From positions 1,302,001 to 1,366,000 of the forward strand of contig NW_022145543.1 in NCBI RefSeq assembly GCF_000002235.5: 64,000 nucleotides of DNA, read 5' to 3'. Position 1 is the stretch's first letter, and each line of letters begins with the position of its first letter. Below, piece after piece: positions 1-11,900 of this stretch. Position numbers and translations under genes: made by a program. Under the pieces are notes generated by a model. That model did no database searches and was not told the origin of the DNA. It saw only the letters and a program-made list of their open reading frames with translations. This stretch comes from Strongylocentrotus purpuratus. Lineage: Eukaryota; Echinodermata; Echinoidea; Camarodonta; Strongylocentrotidae.

Positions 1-275
1 TGCCCTCGCCTACTGTAACATCACACAAATGCAAAAGCATTATGAACACGATCCTAAAAACTTTCGTAAAATCAGCCCAAGACATTATCAATAGTCTTGA
101 GCATTACCTTTTGAAATGCATGCCGCAAGATGACAGAATATGAGCATGTACAAGGCAACACAGTAGGATAATAGAATTGCCCTCGAGTTCACTTCTCGAA
201 AGTCCTTGCGATCGTATTCATAACGCAGAGAGAAAAACAACAGGTGTAAAATAATTGGACTACTGTACATTGTAC

Positions 276-383
276 CTGATTACGGTGAGACAGCTCTCCA
301 TCCCGTGCCTGGTATGGGGCCCCGTCACTGAAGCCCAACAAGAGCAAGGTAAATAGAAGAATCAAACACGCCCCTCGCTTCAT
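276..383 (-). CDS. First coding exon of a secreted protein (partial gene, runs off left edge)
   Basis: Starting at the ATG at 381-383, the minus strand reads 36 codons beginning MKRGACLILLFTLLLLGF and then SDGAPYQARDGELSHRNQ. A basic start, a Leu-rich core and a small-residue end make a typical signal peptide of about 20 residues. An in-frame ATG lies 15 codons upstream, but starting there would put charged residues ahead of the hydrophobic core, so the inner ATG is preferred. The reading is followed by a GT (CAG/GTACAA) in phase 0; a second possible donor, GTAATC, lies 8 bases earlier in phase 1. An acceptor-like TTACAG near positions 10-16 could open exon 2 at the window edge. The mature product is not seen and no family is recognised. 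Confidence 0.55.
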
Positions 384-1093
384 AATTCCTTCAAAGTTAT
401 ATTCTCGATCTACACAGCTAGCTTTCAATCGAAATCCAAAAGCTCTCCTATTCCAGAAGCTTGCTTTACACCGACCGGTCAGACGTCCGAACTATATTCT
501 GGTTTGACCGCTTCGACTGGTGTCCGAAGAAGCGAAGGTTGTGCAATAATGTTGGTCAACAACAGTACATGTAGTGTTCAGTGCTCAGTTAGGACACCCA
601 ATATGAGAAGTATTACCTTGTATTGCTTTGATTGCACGACACGTTTGCTCCAGAGGTAACACACCCTCGGAATTCATTCTTTTATTCTCTCTCTCTCTCT
701 CTCTCTCCCACCCCTTTATCAACTTTTGTTCATTTTTTTTGTATCACAAAGCGATGTCCTTGGATAAACTTTTAAGTTCCAAAAGGCGCCCATTAATTGC
801 AACGACACGTAATTGATGTAATGCAATGCTCTAGGCCGCATGCCAATAGCAGGTACATGCAACAGTAAACTAATCTCATCTTGCGTAGCATTTGAAGTAT
901 TATATTAATAAAAGCATAGCAGAATATAATGAATGTTGGTTTCCAAGAATTTGTGGAAGTTTCTCGAAATCGACGGCTGTAACACCACGCTCTTTCTGCT
1001 TACACTTATGTTGGGTGTATGATTTACGTTGTAGGGCCTAACTTCATTAAATTTAAAATAAAACATGAATTGTTTGGGGTAATATTTGCATTT

Positions 1094-1096
<3 letters not shown>

Positions 1097-1145
<49 letters not shown>
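1097..1145. repeat. (TC)n microsatellite
   Basis: An almost perfect run of about 24 TC dinucleotides. A shorter one lies at about 688-708. Arg-Glu or Leu-Ser open frames across it are artefacts. Confidence 0.9.
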
Positions 1146-1154
<9 letters not shown>

Positions 1155-1456
1155 TCCCACCCTCTGTCCTCGACCAAAATTAAAGAGTCTAGACGTAAAG
1201 TTCCTATTAAAACGCTCGTAAATAACAATAGTTCGTAGGTACGACATATTCACATATCATTTATGCATGCGTTTACATAAACATCAACACATTCTCCCAG
1301 GATATCCATAAAGCCAAACAAAATCAGACAAAATGCACCTCAATTTTCTAATCTAAAATAGCTTTATTCATCTACGCACGCTGATGTATTTACATAAATA
1401 AGAGCCAATGCATTGCAAAGAAAATGAAATATGTTTGAAATTCATTTGCACTAGAT

Positions 1457-1596
1457 GGGCCGAATTCACAAACCTCGGTTTGTCGACAAACCTCCTTTTG
1501 TTTCGACAAACCTCCTTTTGTTTTTTACAAACCAGGTTTCGTATGACGCACATAAACCTCCGTTTGTCGACAAACCTCCTTTTGTGAATTCGGGCC
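1457..1596. mobile_element. Short inverted-repeat element (MITE-like), GGGCCGAATTCACAAA family
   Basis: The left end reads GGGCCGAATTCACAAAC and the right end TTTGTGAATTCGGGCC, its reverse complement with one base changed. The inside repeats the phrase AAACCTCCTTTTGT several times, so the 140-bp element is largely self-complementary. A diverged relative lies at 35,813-35,953. No transposase frame is present, so it is non-autonomous. Confidence 0.7.
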
Positions 1597-4287
1597 ATTA
1601 TGTCCAAGTTTTTGTTTGCGCCCAAGTCACACTTTGTCGATTTGTTATACTTTTTTTGCGATTGTATCTGTTTTTTCTGTTCTGCAATTTGGCTTTGATG
1701 ATGCAATCTGGTTAGTGTTGCTTTAACTCTTTCTCTGCTTTGGTCGATTAATGGGATAAGCACTGGAATACTATAGTCGACTTTTGGCACATGTTTAGTG
1801 TATATGTGTCAAGTACTCTAAACCATGTGACAGTCCTAGGTTTTGACCAATGGCGAAACAATTTTGTTTTCTTTCAAGTCGTCCTTATTGTGATAGGCTT
1901 TCCTAATACTGGCAATGGACAGACCGTCCTTGTTTCGCGATCACGGTATGAAAATATTTTGAAATTCTCAAAAGTTTTGTTTCACCTACGAAAATCGCTA
2001 CGTATAATGATTATTTTTTTCTTCAGATATTTAATATTATGTAAGATAATTGTGCTTTTTCATATTTCTGCTGCGAGGAGTTACCGACATGTGTATGTAT
2101 ACAGACTCAGTGAATACTATTGCCGATGCAAGCCGTTAACTAATCAAGCGTCTTTTTTTTGTTGCCTGCACCAATTTCTTGCTTGTTTGAGTGTTTCTTC
2201 GCTAGGTACAGGGCATGTTTTTTAATTTCTTTTTTTTTTTTTTTTTTTGGTGAACATTTTGAAGTTTGAAATATCCTTTCAAACGAGATGATGTGATGTT
2301 CAGTTTGTTTACCAAACACCCGATATGATGTTCTGAATACTTTGCAAAGCTACCAATATGAGAAAGCAACGTCATTAGATCGTGGCGCGCATCTTAACAA
2401 ATCGTCTACGTGTGACTTAGGCTATTTTATGTCCGTTTCATTGAATTGGTATAATATAATTATTACTTGAATGGCAAAGTTGGAGCAGTTGGCAGTCGTA
2501 GAATGTGTGAAACGTGACGACATGTCAAAAAGTTCTCATAATTTTGTTCTTCATTACCTGTTTACTTCTTTACCTGGTATCATTAATGTAGTTTTAGGCC
2601 GCAATAAAAACTTTTGTTGGGGGTTATTATTCAACACCTACGTACTGTGACGTTTTGAAAAGCAAACTAGCGTTGCTATGACAAGTAATGCAAACTACAT
2701 ATGTACAACAAAGCGACAAGTGATTCATGTGTAATGGGATAAAACACATTTCTACATGAGCAATAAACCGTGAAAGACTTACTATGAAAGACAAATTACA
2801 TGAATGTTTATACGATCTCATAAATCATTGCAAATAGTGAATAATAAGTTGTTTATAACTTGTACTGTGTTTGGGGTGAACCTACTAAGTACAATTCGAA
2901 AACTGAACACTCATTGGTTTCCCAAAATGCAGCCTTACACAAATATGATTGTGTGCAATTGGTTTTTACAGACGTTTATCAATCAGATATAATTATTTAC
3001 GTCTACACCGACCTGTAACGTCTCCTTCTATCAACGTGGCCAGAAAATAACACATGAATGCAGTGCTTCCTTGAATTCGAATTGACATCTTCCATTTCAT
3101 ATTTTGACCCCCCCCCCCACACCCTCCACGAAAAAGGGGGACATGATTATACAAAGGAAAACAAAACAGTCGTATACAGTTAACAGCAGTGGTGTATTTT
3201 GTTGTTGTTTGCTTCTTTAGTGAAATGAAATCCTACCAGGTACCCAGTTATCACAAATTAGTTTGGAGTCGGTGATGGACATAATATATCCCACACAGAC
3301 ATTGATAAAATAGTGGACTTTCAGTGGCAGTCAGTTTCCTTTGATTTCGCACGTTAAGTGAGAATGTATATTTCGTCGGTACCAGAACTGAAGATAAAAG
3401 TGACAATAAGCTAGCAGTTAAGAATAAACTATTGACATTATCACGTTAACAATAAACTTCACTCAATTATACATGTTTCACAGCCAAGTTAATCTAATTC
3501 TATATCAAATCACCCTTTCAAATGATACTATTTGTACATGTGGATGGCATTAATCACGGGCATCGCACACTGTGTGCCACTATGTACAAAGGACGGGAGA
3601 CTTATCAATATACTTTTTACTCATATTTTTTATTCAGTTTGTGCACAATGCTCTTCTCATCGAAAATGTGAGTTGATTTTGTTTCTAAACATCTCGAATC
3701 CGGTCATTATTTCTAGAGTGATAGACAAAGTAGACAATCCATTCATTTATGTGTATCCTTGTGTAGCCTTAATCATGTATATGTAAATGGTTTGACAATC
3801 AAATACTTTATGAGTGAGGGAAATTCATAGTAGATTTCGAAACTTTTAATTTAACACTCAAGCGTCATGGCGGTAAGAAAGTATGAACACATTTAACGAA
3901 GAGGGCTTTTATATTATCGGCTTCAGAACATTATACAAGTTTGAACAGAAGTAATTTGACTTAAGGGCTTTTGAAACTGTGTTACACGGGTAACATGTAT
4001 TCACCCTTGTAGCAAATATTTAATCGAATAAGAAGGTGATGCCAGAATTCAGGTTACATATATTGGTTGTTGAAATACCGAGAGAGCCCTAGGCAAGCTA
4101 CAGCATTCCTAGTAACGATTTTAGTAGAAGCTTGAGTAGAATTTCAATACCAAAAATGCTATTTACATCGAATTTCTGTGAAATATGCATGTTATATTTT
4201 AATTTCGTGTATCGTGTAGTAGTAGACGGTATTATGAAGATATTGTTTTTTCTTTCAATTGCTTATTATGTTAATTCACCATGTTCA

Positions 4288-4293
4288 TTTATT
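4288..4293 (-). promoter_or_regulatory. Candidate polyadenylation signal of the polycystin-like gene
   Basis: TTTATT on the plus strand is AATAAA on the coding strand, about 200 bases after the stop codon at 4494-4496. It is the best-placed hexamer, but AATAAA is common in such AT-rich sequence. Confidence 0.4.
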
Positions 4294-4493
4294 CGATATA
4301 TAGTGGGATATCAAAATACCATATGGAAACTAAGGAGAAATTATTTATCCTTTAGCTCCGGATTCATTATGAAGTATGATTTATGATCATGGATGGTCGT
4401 GAATTTCATTATTGACATTACAGTAGGATTATGATGGGAGTATTAAAGCATATTGCACTTGGGAGTGATGCTTATGGTGGTTGTGTTTGCGAA

Positions 4494-5908
4494 TTATCCC
4501 GTCAGGATCATCCGTTTCTTGGTGGTCTTGGGATTGTCTCCCTTCGACCCTCCCATCCCACGGATGACTTCCTCAAACTGGGAGGCATCGAAGTAGACCT
4601 TGGCGATACAGTCGAGTAGTTGGTCGACCTTCTCAGGGAACTCCGACATCGGGTCGTGGTTGTCCTTCTCGGTCACAGCGTTGGGCTTCTTTTCCTCCGA
4701 CTTGGGCTTGTTATTCAAGCCCACCCACTTCTTGAGTTGCCCGATCATGAAGTCGACCATCTCATAGTCGTTGGACTGGCGGGTGATGTCCCGCTTGACC
4801 GAAGAGAAGGCTTCGATGACGATGGTCAGGAACATGTTGACAAGGATGAACGTGATGGTGATCATGAAGAAGAAGAAGAAGATGGGCCCGAGGATCCGAT
4901 TGTTTTGCACAAAGCCGTCGTAGCTGAACTTGCCCAACATGGCCGCCGACAGCGTTTCCAAGGTGAAGATGAAGTCAGAAAAATCGTAGAGACTGCGGGC
5001 GTACATCTTGTAGAAGGCCAGCGCGTAGGCAAGGAAAAAGATGCCGAACATGATACCAAAGTGGAACAAGTCCTTGGTACAGCTTCCAATCGTGGTGGAC
5101 AATATACCGATGCGTTTGTTGAATCGGAGAAGCTTAATGAACTTCAGGGTGCCGATGAAGACTACCACACCTAGCAAGTAAGTGAGCAGCTCGTTCCAGT
5201 AGGCGACATACTGGAGGTTGATCCTCTGTGTGCCACCCGCTGCCTTGAATTCCTCGAGGAGGTTGTCTGTGACATACTTGCGATAGAAGTAGACCACTGT
5301 GGCTCCAATGGCACACGCGATGATGATCCATTCGGCCATGTTCCAGAAGTCTTTGAAGTACTTCTTCACCCCTGTCCGTCTCATGTTGTTGATTTCACGA
5401 ACGATGAAGAACACGATGAAACCAAGGAAGAGGATCTCACACGCGAGACGGACGGCGCCGAAACCGTTAGAGTAGGTGAACAGCCGAATGATGTCGATCC
5501 GGTAGAAGGTTTCAACTCCACCAGTTGGAAGGAACTCCGCCACGAGGTCGATGACCCCAAAGAGATTCACCTGCGCGTTGAAAAAAGCGATCTCCAAAAA
5601 GACTCCTCGGGTGTACCTATCGAACCAGGCCTCTTCGAATAGTTGATCCAGGAGAGCTTCGACTTCGACCTTGCTCCCTTGCAGCTTGGCAAGATATCCG
5701 CCACCAGCGTAGACGGCTTGGCGTCCGAGGACTGGATAACTCTCTATTTCATCCCAAGCTGTGAAGTTGTATTGAGGTCTGTCTGTCACGTTTGTATTGT
5801 AGAGTGTCCACCCAGGTCCATAATCACCCTCGTCTGAGTTGCCAAACGAGTAGGCAACGTTACATTCGGGGACAATGTTTGTGAATTGGGACACCACTTC
5901 GCATTCAC
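4494..5908 (-). CDS. Exon 38 of the polycystin-like gene: polycystin cation channel domain and C-terminus
   Basis: Acceptor ACGCCTCAG, phase 1; stop TAA at 4494-4496. The 471 residues include the extracellular domain (ECEVV, YAGGGYLAKL, WFDRYTRGVFLEIAFFN), TM7 LACEILFLGFIVFFIV, TM8 WIIIACAIGATVVYF, TM9 LLTYLLGVVVFIGTLKF, TM10 FGIMFGIFFLAYALAF, a pore helix LETLSAAMLGKF and TM11 GPIFFFFFMITITFILVNMF. The tail of about 110 residues is charged and has no EF-hand that I can see. The filter position has Lys (LGK) where polycystin-2 has Asp (LGD). Confidence 0.97.
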
Positions 5909-8900
5909 CTGAGGCGTGAAAAAGTTTGAAAAGTATAAACAATTTATATAAATCATACAAAATATAAAAGATTAGCATAAGAAACAGGTCATTTTTATAG
6001 TATAAGATGGGTCATATAAAAAAAAAAGTTGACCTTGACCACTTTGGTAATTAAAATCATTCTGTTTTTCATTATTTCGTCATGGTTTTTGACATACTTA
6101 TTTTAAAGACACATAAAGCAAGGCACTATAAAGTGATAGTTGAGTTTTGGTATAGAGGGCGCAAAAGAAAATAATTTGTTGTAAAATAATTTGAAAGAGC
6201 ATACAATTTATATGACAAATCATCTTTGTTTGATCAAAATCGGTTCAGAGACGGCTGAAATAGTCATAAATATAACAATTTCTGATATTTGTAGGGCCCC
6301 AAAAATATTCGATATTTTGAACAAGCCCTTGAAAAAAACGAGATAACGCTTTATACCTTTGATTCCAGCCAATGCCAATGTTGGCCTTTTGTTGGCTTTT
6401 TGTTGGCTTTTTCGTGTTGGTTATAATACGCACAACTAGCCAGACCGTGTATGGTTATTAGTAATGAATTAATGGTCACCGTATTTTTTTAAAAGTGGAG
6501 CTGAATTGGTACGATCAGATTTAAAGGCTCTAAAAGGTCACTAAAGGTGTCATAACTAAGAATAAGAGCAATATCCAGGAGCTTTGAAGGTATTTGCGGT
6601 CTTTAACAAGAACTCAACGAAAGGGAGGAGAATACAACGCACGAAAATGATATAATTCCATCCCATGAGTCTAGCCTTGTTCTCGTGCATTTTATCCTTA
6701 TAAGTATGAAGACTCGTGGCCCCACAAAGGATGGATCCATACTGCGCCACCGGTACTTTGGACAGAATGTAATAAACAAGGAGAGGACTCAATGATTCCT
6801 TCTCATCATCAGGGCCACATCCAAGCTGGGGGTGGGGTGGGGTGCGACACGTTCTCCTTTCATTCACTTAAGACTTTGGTCTTAGTACGGGTGGTGCTGT
6901 TGTACCAACCTCCCCCCCCCCCCCCAAAAAAAAAAAAAAAAAGAGGGGAATATTAAAAAAAAAACGCCAGTGTCTGTACTTACCCATTTTGACGCGGGCT
7001 TGTCGTAGTACAGGATATCCGAGGATGAAAGCATTCTGGTTTTTGAGAAAGCCATCCAGCTCGGGACTAGGATCGCCATTGTACCAAGTCTGAGGATAGA
7101 TCGCAGGAACGAGGGTAGAGTGAAGGTACGCCCAGTAGGATGCGTGGCTGTTGATCTGTTTCCCGTCGATAAGAAAAGCAAGGAAATCGATGCCAAATAA
7201 CTATGAGGAATAGTACAAGCTTTATTTTAAGCAATATAAACTAAGAATCATCAAATTCAAACTAGGAAGTAGCGAAATTCTGGAAATCTGAATCTGAAGA
7301 TGCATACGACAGAACGATAAGTGAATACCTTTACTTTAAGAACAAGAGCACTTCAAGTTAGCACTATTGGTGAAAAAGAAAAAGAAATCAATTGACGTTT
7401 ACACAGTCAATTTGGAAGGAACAGAGGGAAAAGAACATGCCATCAATATAAAGTAATGGGATATTGTGAGAGAAATACTTCATAAGTGACTCTTCAACAA
7501 ACTGTGAAAAGATACCCTGCCATCACCGTGAAAAAGTGTAAAATATGTATGTCTGAAGAAAGTAATCTCTATATTAAAGGTTTACGCCTGACATAGTGTG
7601 TGAAATATCAGGAGGGAGTTGGGGGTGGCAATTTACCACTTCAATCTAAAGGAAACGAGGTGCATTTATCACTATCACCTCATAATTAATCCCATTTTGA
7701 AAGAGAAAAAAAGAGAAGCCATGCAACTTGCCTTGTTGAAGGAATGCACACTGTCGGGGCCGATCACAAGCTCGTTGAAGAAGTCCTCCTGCATGCGGTA
7801 AGCCGAAGGGTCGGAGTTGCCATAGCTGATGACGAGAACCACCCAAAGGTAGACCACGTAGAAGAAGATCTCTCGGAAGATGGAGTACATCTTGATCTCC
7901 TTGACACGTTGTTCTCTAGCTCGCTCCAGTGCCTCTGGATCTGGCGGCTTGTATGGCAGCTTGCGCTTCTTCGTCGACACGGAACCTGGGGTAATTTGAG
8001 TTATGGGGCGAGAGGGCGTATTTGGAAGAGAGGAAGAGAGGAAGAGAATGGGTGAGAGAGAAATAGTGAGGGGGCGGGGAGAAAAGGAAAGACGGGGGTT
8101 TATACGTATTCATGGGGAAATAAGAGATGATCGAACATCCTTATTATTGCCAATTTACCATTTGATATAAGGATAAACCCCTAGTAATGACATTCTTATT
8201 ATCTACCATGGTATACTTTACGGGGAGTTGGAGGTTTACACCAACACAAATCTTTCAAGTACTCAGTCATGTGCATTTGGTAACAACTCCAAGTCTATAT
8301 ATTTATGTTTATGTGTTCGGCTTTTTCTCTCTTCAATGGACGACCTCGTTGGGAAAAAAATGTTTACTAATGTTTGTGTGATTATGATATTAGGATATGT
8401 ATACACAAAACAACCACAGTGTGGTATCATACGTGGGCATTGCATTGTATATGACACGGCATAAGGGACGAGGGATTTTTTGGAAGGATGGGAACACCCC
8501 GAAATGTCGCTTAAAAACCTCTATACGAGTAGGTTTCTTGCTATTTGGCCCATTGCCTAATCTAGCTTATCCAATCCCGTCAGGCGTTAGACGAACTGGC
8601 AATTGAACGAGGAGCGTGGGGACAAAGGTAAAAGAAATAATGAATAAAATGTGATGAGACGAATTGACGATAGGACAAATAAGCACTGGACCAATATGCA
8701 ATATCAACCACCGCGTTGATCAAATCAATGAGAGGATTATTTATACCGGAGACCGTGTGGAGGTATTCCTCATCATTTCCAAGATCAAACTCTTCTTCGT
8801 CCTCTTCCATCTCGGTGTCCTCGTCAGCGTTAGGGCTCTTGACGATACAGGCGATGAAGGTCGCGAGCAGCAGGATCTGTGTAGCAAATGGGCACCAAGA

Positions 8901-11900
8901 AAAAAATGATTCAAAGACATGCACTCTGCAGTTTCATTGTATATTGTATCGCATACATTGGAATTGCAGGAATCACCAATTAATAATGTGTGTACAATTC
9001 TTGCACGCGGCTAAACTCCGTGTCCCATCACGAATCTTCACCATTGCAAACACCGAACCCAATGCGTAATTTAACAAAAACCCTAGTTGAACCGCTAAGT
9101 CGGTATCATTGACGATAAAAAGCCGTATCCACAAATTATCACTAGAATCATTACTACAAGGATAATAATAATAAATCTGGATTAACATAGTGCTTAATAC
9201 ACCATACCGTCTTTAAACACTTTTCAGATATTATTATCATTATTATCCCCGGTCATCGGATTCATTCACGCACACACTATGCACTATCTCCACTCCCTGC
9301 GGAGTAATCCTGCAATATGGTCACCCTCAAAGGCTTTCGTCTATCTATCTGGTCCCCATATCTATCCAGGGTATGGAGTGGCAAATTTCGATTAACGCCA
9401 TGCATTGAACCCACGGTCTTTGCATATCCAGTCTAGTGTTCAAACTAAACTTAGTTCAAACCACTCGACCACGACCTAACAAAAACATACCTTGATGGGC
9501 TGCGTGAGGAAGATTCCGAAAACAAATGAAATGATAATGGAACAAAGCCATTCGCTGGTTTCCGTGTTGCCAAACTGGATGCCGTAGAAAATGGTAATGG
9601 TGGTAGCAGCCGCCATGGATAAGAGCAAGACAATCCATGCTACAATGACACACCACCATGGGAAGGAGAACTTCTTGCGTCGCTTTGGTTTGTCCGGTTG
9701 GATCAGGACCTATTAACAAAAAAAGTGGTAACATTCGGCGTCATATCTACTTGTCTTTGGATTTCACATAGAAAAAAAGTTTTGCTGTGGACATTTGTAT
9801 GCATTTATTCTCAAGAAATGATTTTCAGAACGTTTGGATCACGACCTCGCGGGGATATGCATTCGGCGATTAGATTTTTGGGTTGTTTTTCACGGGAGAA
9901 ATGTTAGTTTGCTGTGGACATTTTTGGTGCCGATTTGAAGTTTCGTGAGCTAAAAGGTTAGTCCTTAAAGGTATTTTTTTTAAATCGTAAATCTGTACAT
10001 CGTATGTCCAATCAGCTTTATTGAATGTAATCGCTTTATCACAGCTATTTGCTTGTCCAAATTCGTTTTCAAATGGAAACTTAAAAGCTCGAACACGAAC
10101 AAAGCGGAAATGGATACTTACTGTCGCATCTCCTTGCGGAGTAGGTGATGTTTCTCCGCCCAAGTAGCCGGCTCCTTGACCCCCTTGGACCGCTGTCTCG
10201 TCGTAGGTGCCAGGGACGGGAGGGACAACGAGGCTCGGTTCGGCCCTCGTACCTGCCGTCGGGTTAATCATCATCGGGGGCTTATTGCTCTCCTCAAGGA
10301 CGATCCGACTCGGTGATGCCTGGCAGGTTGAATTAGGAGAGGGAAATGTGAAGGATAAGCATGATTAAGAATTGCACCATGGGGGCTTATTGCCCTCCTC
10401 AAGGACGATCCTACTCGGTGATGCCTGGCAGGTTGAATTAGAAGAGGGATATGTGAAGGATAAGCATGATTAAGAATTGCACCATGGGGGCTTATTGCCC
10501 TCCTCAAGGACGATCCTACTCGGTGATGCCTGGCAGGTTGAATTAGGAGAGGGAAATGTGAAGGATAAGCATGATTAAGAATTGCATTACGGCAATGAAT
10601 AACTGAAACAACCGAACAGCATAACCTGAGAATGCTATTTAAGTGTGCAAAGAGATGAAAGTATGGTAACCATCATTTTTTCCTACACGGCACAATATTC
10701 TATTCTTTTCCCAAAATCCTCCTCTATATATTTTGTATACCTGACCGCAGCTCTCTTTCCCTCTCGTTTTCAGCGTCTCCCTGTCCCTCTTTCCCCTCTC
10801 TCCCATAGACATCATTAGGGAAACAAAAATGAAAGATGTTATACAATTATTTAATTCAATAATCATCTGAATTGTAATTTAGTTCTTTTATCATCTTTAT
10901 TTCTTTCATGAAAGTTTCATTTCAGGAGATGATGACTGTTCAACACGATCTCTCACTTACAAAGTCTTCCAGTTTGGAGTAGTTAGCGGGTGCCGTCTTA
11001 CGAGGTCTACGCCTTAGTTTTCGTTTGGGTTTGTTGGCCAGGGCCGCTACCTTGATGCGGGACTGTCTCATATTCCTCGGCCGGGACTTCCGGAAGAATT
11101 GTACAACCAGAAGTGATACCGGGAAAACTATAAGATTGGCCTGGACACCAATGCTGATCTGTTGAGATAACGGTGGAAAGATGTAATTATCTGTCTGCTT
11201 TGTATCGTGTACCACCACCACCACCACCATACCTAACATCATCCATTCATAACCACTGCCATGACCACCACCACTATCACCACCACTATCACCACCACTA
11301 TCACCCACAATGATTACCAATACAATTGTCACCACCATCATCACCACCACCACCACCACCCCCACCCCCACCGACTCTACCATCGCTCATGATCATCACC
11401 ATCACTATCACCATCATCACGAATATCATTGACCACCAACACCATCAACAACAAGGTTTATCAGCTCTACAAGAAACATAAACACCATCACCATTACTAC
11501 CTACAGCAACACCTCCACCACCACAACCATCACTATCACCATCATCACGAATATCATTGACCACCAACACCATCAACAACAACGTTTATCAGCTCTACAA
11601 GAAACATTAACACCATCACCATTACTACCTACAGCAACACCTCCACCACCACAACCACCACCACCACCAATGTGTAAGTAAAAAAAAAGGGAAGGGCGTG
11701 TTACCTGAGCGGGCGAGAGACTCAATGGTCCAATTTCAATGGGGCTTTTAGCAGCTGCCGGTGGGGCGACCTGGTAAAACATGATGTTAACCAGCATCTC
11801 CAACCAAAGGAACATAAGGCAACATGCAGCCCTCTGCACCCTGGTGAAGCGACTGCCAGGAGGGCGCCCTATGATGGAGAACCACAGGTGGCCATCGTTG

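Larger units (their letters stand above)
384..4287. other. Spacer between the secreted-protein gene and the polycystin-like gene
   Basis: No gene is supported. The stretch holds CT tracts at about 688-708 and 1097-1145, an inverted-repeat element at 1457-1596, a T tract near 2230 and a C tract near 3108. Open frames up to 144 codons (for example 1791-2225, plus) have no recognisable motif and biased composition. Promoter and 5' leader of the left-edge gene presumably lie just above 383. Confidence 0.6.

Noticed and set aside
1791-2225. 144-codon plus-strand open frame
   Set aside because: No recognisable motif, no splice or start context, composition like the AT-rich spacer.
4620-5174. 184-codon plus-strand open frame
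   Set aside because: It is the mirror of the polycystin channel exon; its His/Asp/Glu-rich reading is an antisense shadow.
7675-7731. Continuation of the exon 36 frame (KASCMASLFF)
   Set aside because: It is read-through past the GC donor; the polycystin motif resumes only at 7,155.
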